Source: Zopfochytrium polystomum (Eukaryota > Chytridiomycota > Chytridiomycetes > Chytridiales > Chytridiaceae). Taken from it: DNA of 64,000 nucleotides. Under the pieces are notes generated by a model. The model searched no databases. It was not told the origin of the DNA and saw only the letters and a program-made list of their open reading frames with translations. Shown here piece by piece: positions 20,148-30,781 of this stretch. Each line of letters begins with the position of its first letter. Position 1 is the first letter of the stretch. The position numbers were made by a program, and so were the translations under genes. The stretch is from positions 62,001 through 126,000 of the forward strand of contig JAIVFJ010000086.1 of assembly GCA_025765615.1 (NCBI GenBank). The letters are read 5' to 3'.

Positions 20148-22181
20148 TTAGGAACTCGACTCCAAATACGGCGGCGGCGACAAAGTCCCAGCCTCGACAC
20201 CGCCGGCCCCGTCATGATCAAGGGCCCGCGGGTCCTCGGGCTCGCCCCTGATCCTCCGCACGGCCATCATCACCCGCGTCCGCACACCCGCCGCCGAAAA
20301 GCCGAGCTCGCCCGCCAAGTACGCGCTGTCCACGGTCTGCAGCACTACGCCGTCGATCTCGTTCCGCACAAACACGTCGACGACGGCGCGCGGCAGCCCT
20401 TCCTCGGCGAGCGCGGCGGCGACCTCATGTATGGTCCAGGCGTGGACGTCGCGCGGCGGCTTGCCGGTCTTTTTCGCGGGGTCCGCGTCGGCGGCCGCCG
20501 CAGCCGAGAGCGCCGAGGTGATTTCGCTGACGCCGGAGAAGAGCGTGGGGCGAGCCGGGGCCGGGAACAGCGCGGGGTTGCTGGTGGAGTTGGAGACGGC
20601 GGCCGTTGCGCTGGGGTTCGACTTTTCCGAGAGCGGCAAGGGGGTTTTGCGATCGAGCGTCTCGCCGGCGGCCGAGGCGGCCGAGAGTGCCGCCGTGACG
20701 TCGGACGCGCCGGTGAAAATGGAGCTGCTGGTGACGGAGTTGTTGTGGGGGAGCGAAGAGGTGGGTGCGGAGCTCGACACTGGGGACGGGGACGCTGGGA
20801 GGTGAGCGCCGGGTCCGGAATAGCGGCTGGTCGTTCGCGCGGGCGCAAACGGCTGTGGCGTGCTTGCTTCGGAGATCCAGCTCGAGTTCGAGTCGTCGGA
20901 GGCGTTGGTCATAAAACCTGCTTCGCCGGCCAAGCGCTCCAAGCTCGGCTGCACTGGCGCAAGCGGTGGATAGAATGGCTGGACGCCTGGTGGGAGAGGA
21001 GCCGGCCAGCTTGATAGATCTGGTGTTGAAAGTCGCTGGCTGTGGTTTGGGTTTGGGATTGGCTCGACGGGGCTGTATGGAGCCGAAAGTCCGGCTGGCG
21101 AGGACCATCGATTGGTGTTGTCGCCTGAATGAAGCGGCACGGGTGTTCCTGCACTCGAAGGGCCGCCAATTGGCCTGGCTGGCGTCGATCCAGCCGGCCC
21201 TGGCCCTGGTCCACCTCCGCCACCGGAGCCCGAAGCGAGAAAGACCGAAGACATGAGCTCCTTTTTCTCCGCCTCCCTCTGGTTCCTCCAGCGCGGAAGA
21301 AGCACCAGGAAGAAAACGACCGCAACGGCAATGAGAACGACACCGATGCCCGCGGCGATGCCAGCGACGGCGCCGGTGGATATGCCCGACGATCCAGAGG
21401 ATCCAGGATCTGACGCGGGGGGCGTCGACGGGGCTCCGTCGCTGCCTTGGCTTGTTTGGCCGCCCGAGGTGGCGGAGCTGGCCCCTGGTGGTGTGGATCT
21501 TGAAGACGACGGATTTGTATCGGTCGTCGACCCTGAGCTGGCGGACGATCCAGGCGAAGCGGTGGTGGAGGTCGTAGACTGCTGGGGATCGGTTGTGGGG
21601 GGAGTCGATGAGGTCGCGGGGGGATTGGAGGTGGAGGTGGTTGGCTGTGAAGAAGTGGCCGTTGTTGGATCTGCGAGCAATGTAAAAGCAAAGTAGGTGA
21701 TGAATGGATGGATGGATGGATGGATACGATGAGTGGATGGACCGACGGAACACAAAACCAAACGCAACACATTTTTACCGAAGACCTTGTAGACGGCAAA
21801 CGAGTACGGGGTGTCGGTGGCGGAGAGCTGCCCGTTACCGCCGCCGCACAGGCTGGAGTCAAAGTCGGAGGGGGTGTAGTTGACCAGCGAGGTGTTGCCG
21901 CGCAGGGTCGCGCACGAGTCGCAGGTAGCGCCGGCGGTGGGGACGGAGGCGAGGGCGGCGGGCTTGATGCAGATGCAGAAGATGTTTGCGTTGGGCGCGC
22001 AGCAGCGCAGGGCGTAGCCGTAGCCGTAGACGAAGAGCGAGTGCGACGCGCCCGAGGTCGCGCTGCAGGCGGCGAGGCAGGTGTCGGCGGTGGCGACCGT
22101 CTTGTAGTACGACACGTAGTCGGCCGACAGCGCCGTCGACACGCAGCCGACATACGAAGTGACGGTGCCGGCGGCGGCCAT
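20148..22181 (-). CDS. WSC-like ectodomain / TM / SAM-domain membrane protein, copy 5
   Basis: Exons 21779-22181 and 20148-21670 are joined across a 108-bp phase-1 intron (GTAAAA donor, CTCGCAG acceptor), giving 641 aa. The intron is a multiple of three with no in-frame stop, so unspliced RNA would encode 677 aa. The intron model is preferred because the same position is interrupted in all four paralogues and the intronic residues (SIHPFITYF...) are unlike the stalk. The WSC-like domain begins MAAAGTVTSYVGC (DTCLAAC, YALRCC, CIC, CDSC, SLCGGG). Stalk about 135-230; TM about 235-259; then PRWRNQREAEKKELMSSVF. Cytosolic repeats begin SIFTGASDVTAALSAA and TLFSGVSEITSALSAA. SAM about 546-610 (WTIHEVAAAL, FVRNEIDGVVL, YLAGELGFSAAG). 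The tail is SPPPYLESSS (PPxY). Confidence 0.87.
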   Translation of the reverse strand: MAAAGTVTSYVGCVSTALSADYVSYYKTVATADTCLAACSATSGASHSLFVYGYGYALRCCAPNANIFCICIKPAALASVPTAGATCDSCATLRGNTSLVNYTPSDFDSSLCGGGNGQLSATDTPYSFAVYKVFGKNVLRLVLCSVGPSTHRIHPSIHPFITYFAFTLLADPTTATSSQPTTSTSNPPATSSTPPTTDPQQSTTSTTASPGSSASSGSTTDTNPSSSRSTPPGASSATSGGQTSQGSDGAPSTPPASDPGSSGSSGISTGAVAGIAAGIGVVLIAVAVVFFLVLLPRWRNQREAEKKELMSSVFLASGSGGGGGPGPGPAGSTPARPIGGPSSAGTPVPLHSGDNTNRWSSPAGLSAPYSPVEPIPNPNHSQRLSTPDLSSWPAPLPPGVQPFYPPLAPVQPSLERLAGEAGFMTNASDDSNSSWISEASTPQPFAPARTTSRYSGPGAHLPASPSPVSSSAPTSSLPHNNSVTSSSIFTGASDVTAALSAASAAGETLDRKTPLPLSEKSNPSATAAVSNSTSNPALFPAPARPTLFSGVSEITSALSAAAAADADPAKKTGKPPRDVHAWTIHEVAAALAEEGLPRAVVDVFVRNEIDGVVLQTVDSAYLAGELGFSAAGVRTRVMMAVRRIRGEPEDPRALDHDGAGGVEAGTLSPPPYLESSS

Positions 22182-22216
22182 ATTCGCTATTCTTCTTTGT
22201 GTTTTGTTTGTTTTAG

Positions 22217-22239
<23 letters not shown>
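22217..22239. repeat. Poly-A run (23 bp)
   Basis: An uninterrupted A-run (T-run on the coding strand) 36 bp upstream of the start codon of WSC-like/SAM copy 5. Confidence 0.95.
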
Positions 22240-22247
<8 letters not shown>

Positions 22248-24906
22248 ACAAGGGGAGGGGGCTCAGTTTTGCAGTTGTTTTGGGGAGCCGAGTTGCCTTT
22301 TTTGGTGTCCTCTTTATTGCAATTTTTGTCTCTTTCGCACGCCGCACCAGCGGAATCTTTTTTGAAGCAACCGCAAGGAAGAAACAAGAAAGAAAATGCA
22401 GGGCGAGCCAGCGACAGCGGCGGTCGCCAGGCAAGATGGGCAGCTGAAAGGATCACCCCCGTTGGGTCGCAGACCGTAGAGTCATTTTGCAGTACGGTGC
22501 CTTGAGTCCCTCACAGCAAGTAAATGCTGTTTATGTATAGAGGGATACGACAACCTCGACTCACCCATCACCCGCTCGAAGTGACGGTGCTGGTGCTGGT
22601 GCTGCTTTGGGGCACGAGTAGGCCGAGAAGACGCGCCGAATGCAACGAGTCGCTCACACGAAGGAACCGATTTTCTTTTTTTTCTTCTTAAATTGGGGGA
22701 GGGAGGGTATTTCAGTCGTATACTACTAGTCTGATTAGGAACGGGCCACTACCACATAGGTAAACATCAGTCGCTTGGTTCTTGTGCACTAAGGGACCTC
22801 TGCACGCTCCCTCCCTTCCTCCCTCGATCGTTATCCTCTTATCGAAGCGGTTGAAGCGTGTGCGGGGCGAGCCTGCATGCCTGCCCTGCCCTGCCTGTGG
22901 AAAGTACGAGACCCCTGTTGGCAAATCTCCAAAATTCATGCGCAGCGCTTACCGATGGTGAAGGCAGCAGTATATGCACGCAAGCAGCGGCTTGCAATCT
23001 TTCCACAGCGGCTGGATAAGCTGCGAATGTTCAGGGGTGTTAAATAATTCGAGCTATGCTGGGGCGCGCCGCGAACATTCGTTCGTGGAATTCAAGAACT
23101 GATTGTACGATCCCCGACAGGCAGACAGACAGACAAGAAGACAGACCAACAGACAGACAGGCCACAAGCGGCAGACAGACAAAGCCACTCCCACACTGGG
23201 AAAAGAATAGTCCACGAAAGAAGGAAAATCTATCGCGTCAGCGATTAGTTGCGTGCGATTTGCGACGCGCGTGGAAGGGGGGTTAGCGCGAAGGCGAGAT
23301 AGCTAAGAGAGACAAACAGAGAGAAAGAGAGAGAGAGAGAGGAGAGAACGATGCGAAGAAGAAAAATTACATACTCGCCATGTCCGACACACACCCCTTC
23401 CCAGACCCGCGCATACCCCGCATACGTTCACGACCCCACCCCCCCTTCCCCTTCCCAGCCCGCCTTTGCCTCACCAAGACAACCCACTCGCAGCGCTTGC
23501 AGACTTCACCACCCGTCATATTCGATAACGCGCTCTCACGGAAGTACCACCTTGCAGAGTCGGTCCCCCATCTTGACCGCGAAACAAGTCCCCAACCCCC
23601 TTCGCTTCTTGCCCAAGTCCTCCCCAGTTCCCTACCGTACGACGCACCTCACTCGTTTCCCAATTATCTTTGTTCGCGCACTGATGATGATTTCTCCACA
23701 ACGCTTACAGCCGAACGAGAAGTTTTTCGTCGAATGCGAGTCTCCCGGCATGAGCAAAGGTTTCCTATACCCTCCCCCATCTCCCCAGCCTGTCCCCTCT
23801 GCCCTCCCCAAAACAGGGACAATGCTTTTTTACTAGTCACGGCCAACCGCGCCAGAGTTGCAAGGGTGCACCCCCCATCGGTGCATGTCGCGTTCAACCG
23901 CTCACGGGAGAGGTTTCCACGGAGAGCAAAACGAGAATCGCAGAGGGTAAAAAAAAGTGAAAAGATTGTAGCAGAGAGACAACTGTTGCTGTATTTTCTC
24001 TTTCAAAGGTGTTTTGGGGGGGCGCGCACGGATTTTGTGTTTCCAGTTTGACAAAGAGGAAAGGATGAGGTTCGAAACAAAAAGAACACGAACGGATTCG
24101 GGGAAAGGAGTCGCGCATACGACGCGGAAGGGGGAAGGAGTGAGGAGGACAGAATGGCTGGATGGTGGAGGCGTGACTTTTGAAAAACAAGAAAGTCCTC
24201 TCACGAATACACACAGGGGTGGGGAGTTAGATATAAAAAATCACAAACGAGAAGGTAACAGGAAACGCAAGCGGCGGCGGGTTGAGGGGGCGCATGTGTG
24301 AACCGGAAGCGGGGGTTGTGCGCAAAAGGAAGTCACTTTGTGCTTGTCAAAAGCAAAAAGCGAAAGGGTTGCCCACGGAGCGAGTACAAAGACAGCAAGA
24401 GGAAGAAGGGGGACAAACAAATCGCCAGATGAGGGATATGCGGTACGAAAAAGAGAGGCACACCAAAACGGTTGGGGAAACAGCACCTTTCGAAACAAGG
24501 CCACATACTCTCCCCCCCCCCCACACTTCCAAGGCAACCCGCAAAAGCAAAAAGCAGTTGAGGCGTTCCGTTGTAACAGGAAGAAGTTGCGCAAAAAAAA
24601 GAGAGGATTTCCGGGAGCCGTCGAGCCGAAAGCGACGGGTGGAAGAAAAGAATGTGGGTAACAAGATTGCTTCGGAAACGCATTACCCATTCACGGGTAA
24701 AGAAGAAAAATATAAAGAGACAACCAGTCCTCGCCCGGTGAAAACCAGAAAGCATTAGAAAGGGGAGGAGGGGGATACCTCTCGCGCGAGGTGGGATGGA
24801 CCCAAACAGTAAAAAAGAAACAAGAAAAGCTTGTTAGCATTTTCGAGCGCGGGCAAAAGAATCCTCCTCCTCCCCATCTAACTCTCTCTCTTTTGCTCCA
24901 AGCACC
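22240..24906. other. Long intergenic spacer, no gene supported
   Basis: About 2.6 kb between the array and the ferric reductase gene. It contains a GACA tract (23117-23180), a short GA tract (23320-23342) and purine-rich sequence at 23,900-24,800. Open frames on both strands (for example 23351-23836) are Pro/Ser/Thr- or Arg/Lys-rich without domain character. They look like a by-product of strand composition bias. Confidence 0.5.
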
Positions 24907-27029
24907 TCAGAGCGCGTACGACTCGACCTCGGTCTCGACCTGAACCTTTCGGTACTCGCCCTGGAACGACGCGACGCTCGCCAGCGCGTCCTCCATGAAA
25001 CGCTCGGGTCCGCACACAAACACACCGACGCGGGCCGACTGCGCACCCGCCTCCTGGGCGGCGACGACCTTTTCCACGACGTGGCGGTTCATCAGCGCGC
25101 GCAGGTGCGGGCGGGCGCGGGTGGCGTGGATCGCGAGGCCTGGCTGCGCGGGGGTGGTCGTCGGCGCGATGGCGTGGTCCTCGACGTCGCGGCCGGGGCG
25201 GGATGTGTCGTAGAGGTGGAGGGTGAGCTGGACGTCGGAGCCGTTGACGTCGCGGATGAGGGCCTGGAGGGCGTCGAGGCGCTCGATGCCGGGGGCGGGC
25301 GCGGCCCAGAAGAGGTAGACGTGGAGGGCGGCGGTGCGCGAGCCCGCGGTGACGGTCTCGGTTTTGGCGTCGACGGTGGCGAGGTACTTGTCTGCGTTTT
25401 CGGCGTCGGAGGCGCGGTCGTCGAGGATGTGCTGGAGGATGGCGAGGGCCGGGGCGACGCCGGTGCCGCCGACGTAGAGGACGATCGAGTGGTAGGACGA
25501 GTGCTCGAGGGCGAGGCGGCTGGGGAGTCCGAAGGGACCTTGGAGGAGGAAGCGCGGGGGCTTGCTGCCGTCGGCGGGGTTGACTGCGTGCTCGTCGAGG
25601 TATTTGCCGACCTTGGCTGTCCATTGCTTGTCGGAGCCGGCCTCGGGCGCGAACAGGAAGGTGACCGAGTCGCTGGTGGCCCGGAGGACCGACCACGGGT
25701 GGTACTCGAGGGCGTTGACGGCCGGGACGGCGACGCGGAGGAACTGGCCGGGCTTGCAGGCGACGGCGCGGACGGTCGACACGGTCACGGTGCGGTAGCC
25801 GCATTCCTCCTTGACGTAGTTGGTGACGACGTTGGCCTTGAAGCGTGAGGCAAGGCGGATGAATCCATCAAGAGTCCAGAGCGCGAGACCTGGGAGAAAT
25901 TACGCGTGAATCAACAAACACTGCAGTGAGCTACTTCCCTTTTTGCTTCCAAAAATTACCCCGCCCGCAAAGACAGCTCTCGCTTACCCGGAATCGCGTA
26001 GAAGATCGACATGGACGCGTGGAAGTACGAAAAAAGGATAAAGAGGATAACGGCAAAGTGTGAGATGTAAAACACGTTGTACGCCTTGCGCCGGACAAAG
26101 CTCAGCGAGGTCAGGACGACAAAGATGAGGGCGATGGTGGCCCAGGCGCCGAAGACGAACAGGTAGTTCTCCTGGCCCCAGGTGGTCTTTCCGTCGCGGC
26201 CCTTCCTAGGGACGAACAACAGCTGGAAGAACGACAGGGCACCCCACTGCTCGTCGAGCAGGCCGACGGAGACGTGGAAGAGGGTGTACCACAGGGTGGC
26301 GTAGCCGAGCCACTGGTGGACGCGGACAACGGCGGTGTAGGGCAGGCCGAGGAGGTCGTTGACGGCCGAGTACTTTGCGGCGGGCAGCAGGGCGAGGCCG
26401 TAGATGACGGAGGCGCCGTCGCCGGACAGCCAGGCGAGGACCTCGAAGATTACGTGGATCCACTGCCACTGGCCCTTTGCGGCCTGGGGCTCCTTCTGGG
26501 CGTAGTAGTAGGCCCAGTTGGTGGCGGGCACGGCAAAGGCGGCGACAAAGACGGCGAGGGCGAACCACGCGACTTCGCCGAGCGTGACGGTGGAGGTCTT
26601 TGAGATGCGCAGGGCGGTGAAGCGGCGCACGACGCGCAGGTACTTTGCGGCGATGGCGACGAGGGCGGTGAAGACGAGGAAGCTGTAGAAGATTGCGAGG
26701 TTTTTGCGGATGACGACTATCTTGTTGGCCTTGACATGGTCGCACACCTGTTGTTGTTTTTGGGAGTGATTGATTGATTGATTGATTGATTGATTGCACA
26801 TCACTATTTAGCGTCCTGTTTCATGCCAGTGGAAGATTTCCTCCCCCACACACAAGCAAAAACTCACATCAGAGAAGCAGCCCGTCTTCACTCCCGCGTA
26901 AAAGTGGCCAAAGACCCACGACGCCGGGTAGATGGCGAGCGAAAAGACGAGAAAGACGAGCGACAGCAGCGAGAGGACCGACTTGGACCGCGCTGCAACT
27001 GCAGAAGACGAAGAGGTCGATGGAGGCAT
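24907..27029 (-). CDS. Ferric reductase / NADPH oxidase-type transmembrane oxidoreductase
   Basis: The predicted role is to move electrons from cytosolic NAD(P)H through FAD and two hemes across the membrane, typically reducing Fe(III) chelates before iron uptake. Exons 26868-27029, 25988-26747 and 24907-25889 (introns 120 bp phase 0 and 98 bp phase 1) give 634 aa. TM1 is near residues 18-42. The heme-binding core has H198 and H212 (HQWLGYATLWYTLFH, 13 residues between) and H284 and H297 (12 between), the classic bis-heme spacing. The cytosolic half has the FAD motif HPWS at 371-374, a nucleotide-binding GGTGVAPALA at 448-457, and CGPERF at about 600-605. Length and order match the fungal FRE/NOX superfamily. 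The absence of EF hands or other additions favours a ferric reductase-type enzyme over a calcium-regulated NOX. The first intron carries a TGAT repeat. Confidence 0.9.
26768..26797. repeat. (TGAT)n repeat inside ferric reductase intron 1
   Basis: About seven TGAT units within the first intron of the ferric reductase gene, on the acceptor side. Confidence 0.9.
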
Positions 27030-27264
27030 CGTTTTCGGTTTGTTACTTTTGTTTGGTCCTTTCCTTTTTTTTTTTTTTTGCTGGCTGAGAGGAGGAGGAG
27101 CGAAACAGGGCAGGTGTCAAGTGTGAGGTACGAGATTGGGGTGAATGAACGGGCAGTGGAGGCGATCGCCGCTTTGTATTTATAGGTGTTTGTCACACTC
27201 GCTTGCTGCGTTTGCGGCCCCGCGTCTTCGCAAAAGACATGGTTGGCTCTCTCCCTCTCTCTCC

Positions 27265-27301
<37 letters not shown>

Positions 27302-27656
27302 CTCTCTCTCTCTCTCCCTGTCTCTGTCACTGGCTTTCCCTCCTCTCTCTCTGCCCCTCATGCAATCTCTTCGTTTGGAACCAGCTGAACTTCTTCATCC
27401 TTCCCCAGTCTCGCTTCTTCCAGGAATGTGCCATTCCTGGTTGATCGGCGTTTCTCTCCCTGTCTGTCTCCTCTCTGTCTCTATCTCTCCACCGACTCCA
27501 AAATACGAAAAGTCTCCCGTTACGAAACCCCAACCAAGGTAAGCAATTCCTTCCTTCTCTACGACGTTCCACTGTGGAAAACCAGAGCGACAACAACACC
27601 GCTTGGCAAAATGGGTGTTTGCTCAACAGGCTGTTCCGCCGGCTCCGCTCACACTC

Positions 27657-27694
<38 letters not shown>

Positions 27695-28082
27695 TGCAAC
27701 AAAAAAGAAAAATCTACTCTAAATCGATGCCACAAGAACAAAAAAAAATTTCTCTCGTCGTTTTTCCTTAGAGGAAAGTTCGACGGTGGAAAGGAACACC
27801 AACGGAAAAAGAAAGAGAAAAAAAAAAAAAAAAAAGGCACAAAAGAACTTGAGGAAGAACTAATTACTTTTTTGTTTGATTCGCTGATCGCGATAAATAG
27901 CAAATTGGGTAGAGCTGAGGCGTTTTTGCGGGGGCTTGCGATTGGACGATCGGGGAAGTGGCGTACAGCAAGCACTAAGCGCATTGGAATGGCGTTTTCG
28001 GGGCTTACAAGTTGTCCGCTATCGCGCTGTTGCTGTTGCTTCTGCTGTTGTCTCTCTCTCTCTCTCTCTCGCTCTCTCTCTC

Positions 28083-28118
<36 letters not shown>

Positions 28119-28586
28119 CTCTCGCTCTCTCTTATTATTCTAATAATTCCCCGCGCGATTTTTTCGATTTCGAAGTATAACTTTCGTTGCTCCATGCTGG
28201 AGATGCCTCGAAGGCAAGCGCCTTCGATGAGTGATCGGAGTGGCCTGTTGGCCCCGACGAAGCCAGTTCCCTGAGCTTAGGTCAGCAAATATGTGCCAAA
28301 ATCGTCCCTCAAAATCGCCTTACTCTCCGCTATCTTCCTTTTTTGCCTTTTTTTTTTGTTCGACGCTGGAAATTTCCTGTTTTTGCATCAACTAATTGCA
28401 GCAACTAACTTTCCCCTTTCTTTATTCATTGCAAATCGGGGTTTTGTTGGCGTACAATGCCTCATGAAACTCAATGCTTTTTGCGAATTCTTCATCGTTT
28501 TGTTGCTGGTTTGCGCTTTTTGGAAAAGGGATGTGGATTATTCAAGGGGGGGTGTGTTGCCCCGTAAAATACGCCCTGCAATCCAT
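27030..28586. other. Spacer rich in microsatellites
   Basis: Contains a T-run (27067-27080), (CT)n at about 27260-27330, (CA)n at 27658-27691, an A-run at about 27818-27834 and (CT)n at about 28048-28132. Apparent long open frames here are Ser/Leu- or Thr/His-repeats translated from the microsatellites. No gene supported. Confidence 0.6.
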
Positions 28587-29453
28587 TCAGTCTTGCAGCG
28601 GCTGCTCATGCAGCGTCGTCGCTGACGAGCGGGCCGCCGCGTTCTGGAGGTGCGCCTGCTTTGGGGTTGTTTGAAAAAAAGTCGAGAAAGAGAGAAGAGA
28701 CGCGCGAGTGTGTGTGTGAGCGAGAGACGTCGAACGCGACCGTGCCTTGACGCATACAACCAACCTTGTCACGGATCTTGTCGACCGCCGACGCGTGGCG
28801 CTCCAGCGCCGCCGCCATCTCGGCCTCATGGCGCTCGCACTCGCTCCGCACCTCGGACTCGCGGATCGCCGCCCGCATCTCGGCGCGCGCGTGCCCGGCT
28901 GTGCGTGTGTGTGTGTGTGTGTGTTTGGTGTGTGGGGGGTTTGGGAGAAAGCAAGTTAGTTCGAACGTTGGTTGAGGAAGAGAGAACAACACGAATGCAC
29001 ACAGGCACCCTCTCCAGTCTCTCACCCACGCCCCTCCACAAACTCACCCTGCACATCGTCCAAGCTCCTCCTGGCCCTCTCCCTCCTCTCCTCCCTCGCC
29101 CTCTCCACCCTCGCCTCCACCCCTTCCTCCCTGTCCCCTTCCCCCTCCTCCGCCTCCCCGACCACCTCCCCCTCTGTCGCCCCAACGCCACCACCGACAA
29201 CGACCCCGCCCTCCCGCTCTCGCACGCGGTCGACTTTCTCCGCAAGCCGGAGCGCCCGCAGCTGCTCCGCCGCCTCGACCCGCGACGACAGCGACGGCCG
29301 CCCCGTCGCGACCGCCGCCAGCTGGTCGCGCGCTTCGTTCGAGGCGCGGCGGGCGGCCGCGGCGGCGAGGCGGGACGCTGTGGTTGGTGTTGGTGGAGCA
29401 GGTGCAGTCGCTGTCGGTGGCGCGGGTGAGGACTCTGTGTTCTTGTTGGGCAT
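28587..29453 (-). CDS. Small coiled-coil protein, unknown function
   Basis: Three exons (29048-29453, 28765-28898, 28587-28655) join with consistent phases (1, then 0; introns 149 and 109 bp), giving 202 aa. The protein is charged and Ala/Arg/Glu-rich, with heptad-like helices: RVEAAEQLRALRLAEKVDRV, ARVERAREERRERARRSLDD, and the C-terminal RAEMRAAIRESEVRSE followed by MAAALERHASAVDKIRDK. A Gly/Val/Glu loop separates the two coiled-coil parts. The consistent joining of three exons into one helical protein is the main evidence that it is real. I do not recognise a family. Because zoosporic organisms have many small coiled-coil flagellar or basal-body proteins, such a role is possible, but nothing here proves it. 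Confidence 0.6.
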
Positions 29454-30781
29454 GAAGGCTGCGTGTGTGTCTGTTGTGGGTGTGTGTGGGTGTGGGTTGT
29501 GTGTAAGCAAGCAAGCTTTTCTTCTTAGTATTTTGTGGAGCCTTGTGTGTGCGTGTGCGAGTGTGGGTTGGAGGAGTTTTGTCCCAAAGTGTTAAATAAA
29601 TTGGGAAAAAATACGCGAAGCCTCCCCAAGTCTCTTTTTTTTTCTTTTTTTTGCCATCGTATTATTTGGTGCTTTTTCTCTTTTGTTCCTTTTTCTTTTA
29701 TTGAGGGCTCGTGACTCATCAAGAGCAATCGGATGTGGGGGGTGAGTGGGAAGGAGTGTTCGGTTCGTGCTCAAGGAAGAGGGGCTGTGGGGAAGGGGGG
29801 TAAAGGAAGGAAAGGCAAGGGGAGGAACAAACCAATAAGACCCATAACATGGGCGCCTTGGTTGGTAGGTTGGGGTTGGGGTGTCGAGGGTAAAAAACAA
29901 AAGGGAGATGGGGGGAAGATAAACACAAAACGAGCGCGCGGTCGCGGGGAAACAGCAAGGAGAAAAGGGTTTCAAAACGGGAGAAAGAAAGGAAAAGCGC
30001 AAACAAAAAGCAACACCGATACGGAGGAAAGAACTGCAATGGAGGGGAGAATAGAAAAGGGAAAAGAAGAGCCGGGAAAGGAGACCAGACTCGGAACAAA
30101 AAGAAACTTGAACACTGCGCCGCATACATACGCACGGACAAACGAACGAGCGCACACACACGCAACGCACTCAAATACAAAGAAAAGAAAAAAAGAAAGT
30201 ACAACAATCAGACAGAAGAGAAACCCTAATCGGACGGATTCATCGCATCAGTCCGAGATCGACACACGAAAGCAAAGACAAAGAAAAGACACTCAGGTAC
30301 CAAAAAGACTGGTTACAGTACTAAGAAAGAGATAGCGGTGAGGGCAAGCGCACAAAAACTACGTGGGCGCAGAGAAAAAAGAAAAAGAAAAACAAATGGG
30401 GAAAAGTACCGCAACAACTACAGGAGAAGGGGAGGAGAAATAACAGGTAGCCAGATGGAATTGGACTACTATTAGGGAGTAGAGCAAAAGGAGAGATTGA
30501 AACGACAGTCCTGGCGAAGGCCAGTCAAAGCGAGTCTGAGGGAGGGGGGAAGAGACTCGAAGCCAAAAAAATAAAAGACAATAAAGAATAAAACGCGCCA
30601 AAAAACCTAAGGCAGAGAAGAAAAAGTAGACCAAACATGTTTGAACACAAATTAGGAAAGTGGACCGTCTATGCCCTTTCTATCTCACTTTGCTTGCGCC
30701 AGGTTGTGGCGTTTACAAAGAAAAGGCAGCTTCGCCTGAACCACCCCACATTCTCAGAGCGGGTGGGTACAGCGGTGTGAT
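29454..30781. other. Intergenic, strongly strand-biased spacer
   Basis: The plus strand is purine-rich from about 29,740 to 30,630. Long open frames on both strands are Lys/Arg-rich or Phe/Leu/Ser-rich as a direct consequence, and no domain can be seen. No gene called. Confidence 0.5.

Noticed and set aside
23351..24758. Candidate genes in the spacer before ferric reductase
   Set aside because: Composition follows strand purine/pyrimidine bias; no splice-consistent extension or motif.
24907..27029. Assignment as calcium-regulated NADPH oxidase
   Set aside because: No EF hands and the overall length fits ferric reductase-type proteins; substrate specificity still cannot be fixed from sequence alone.
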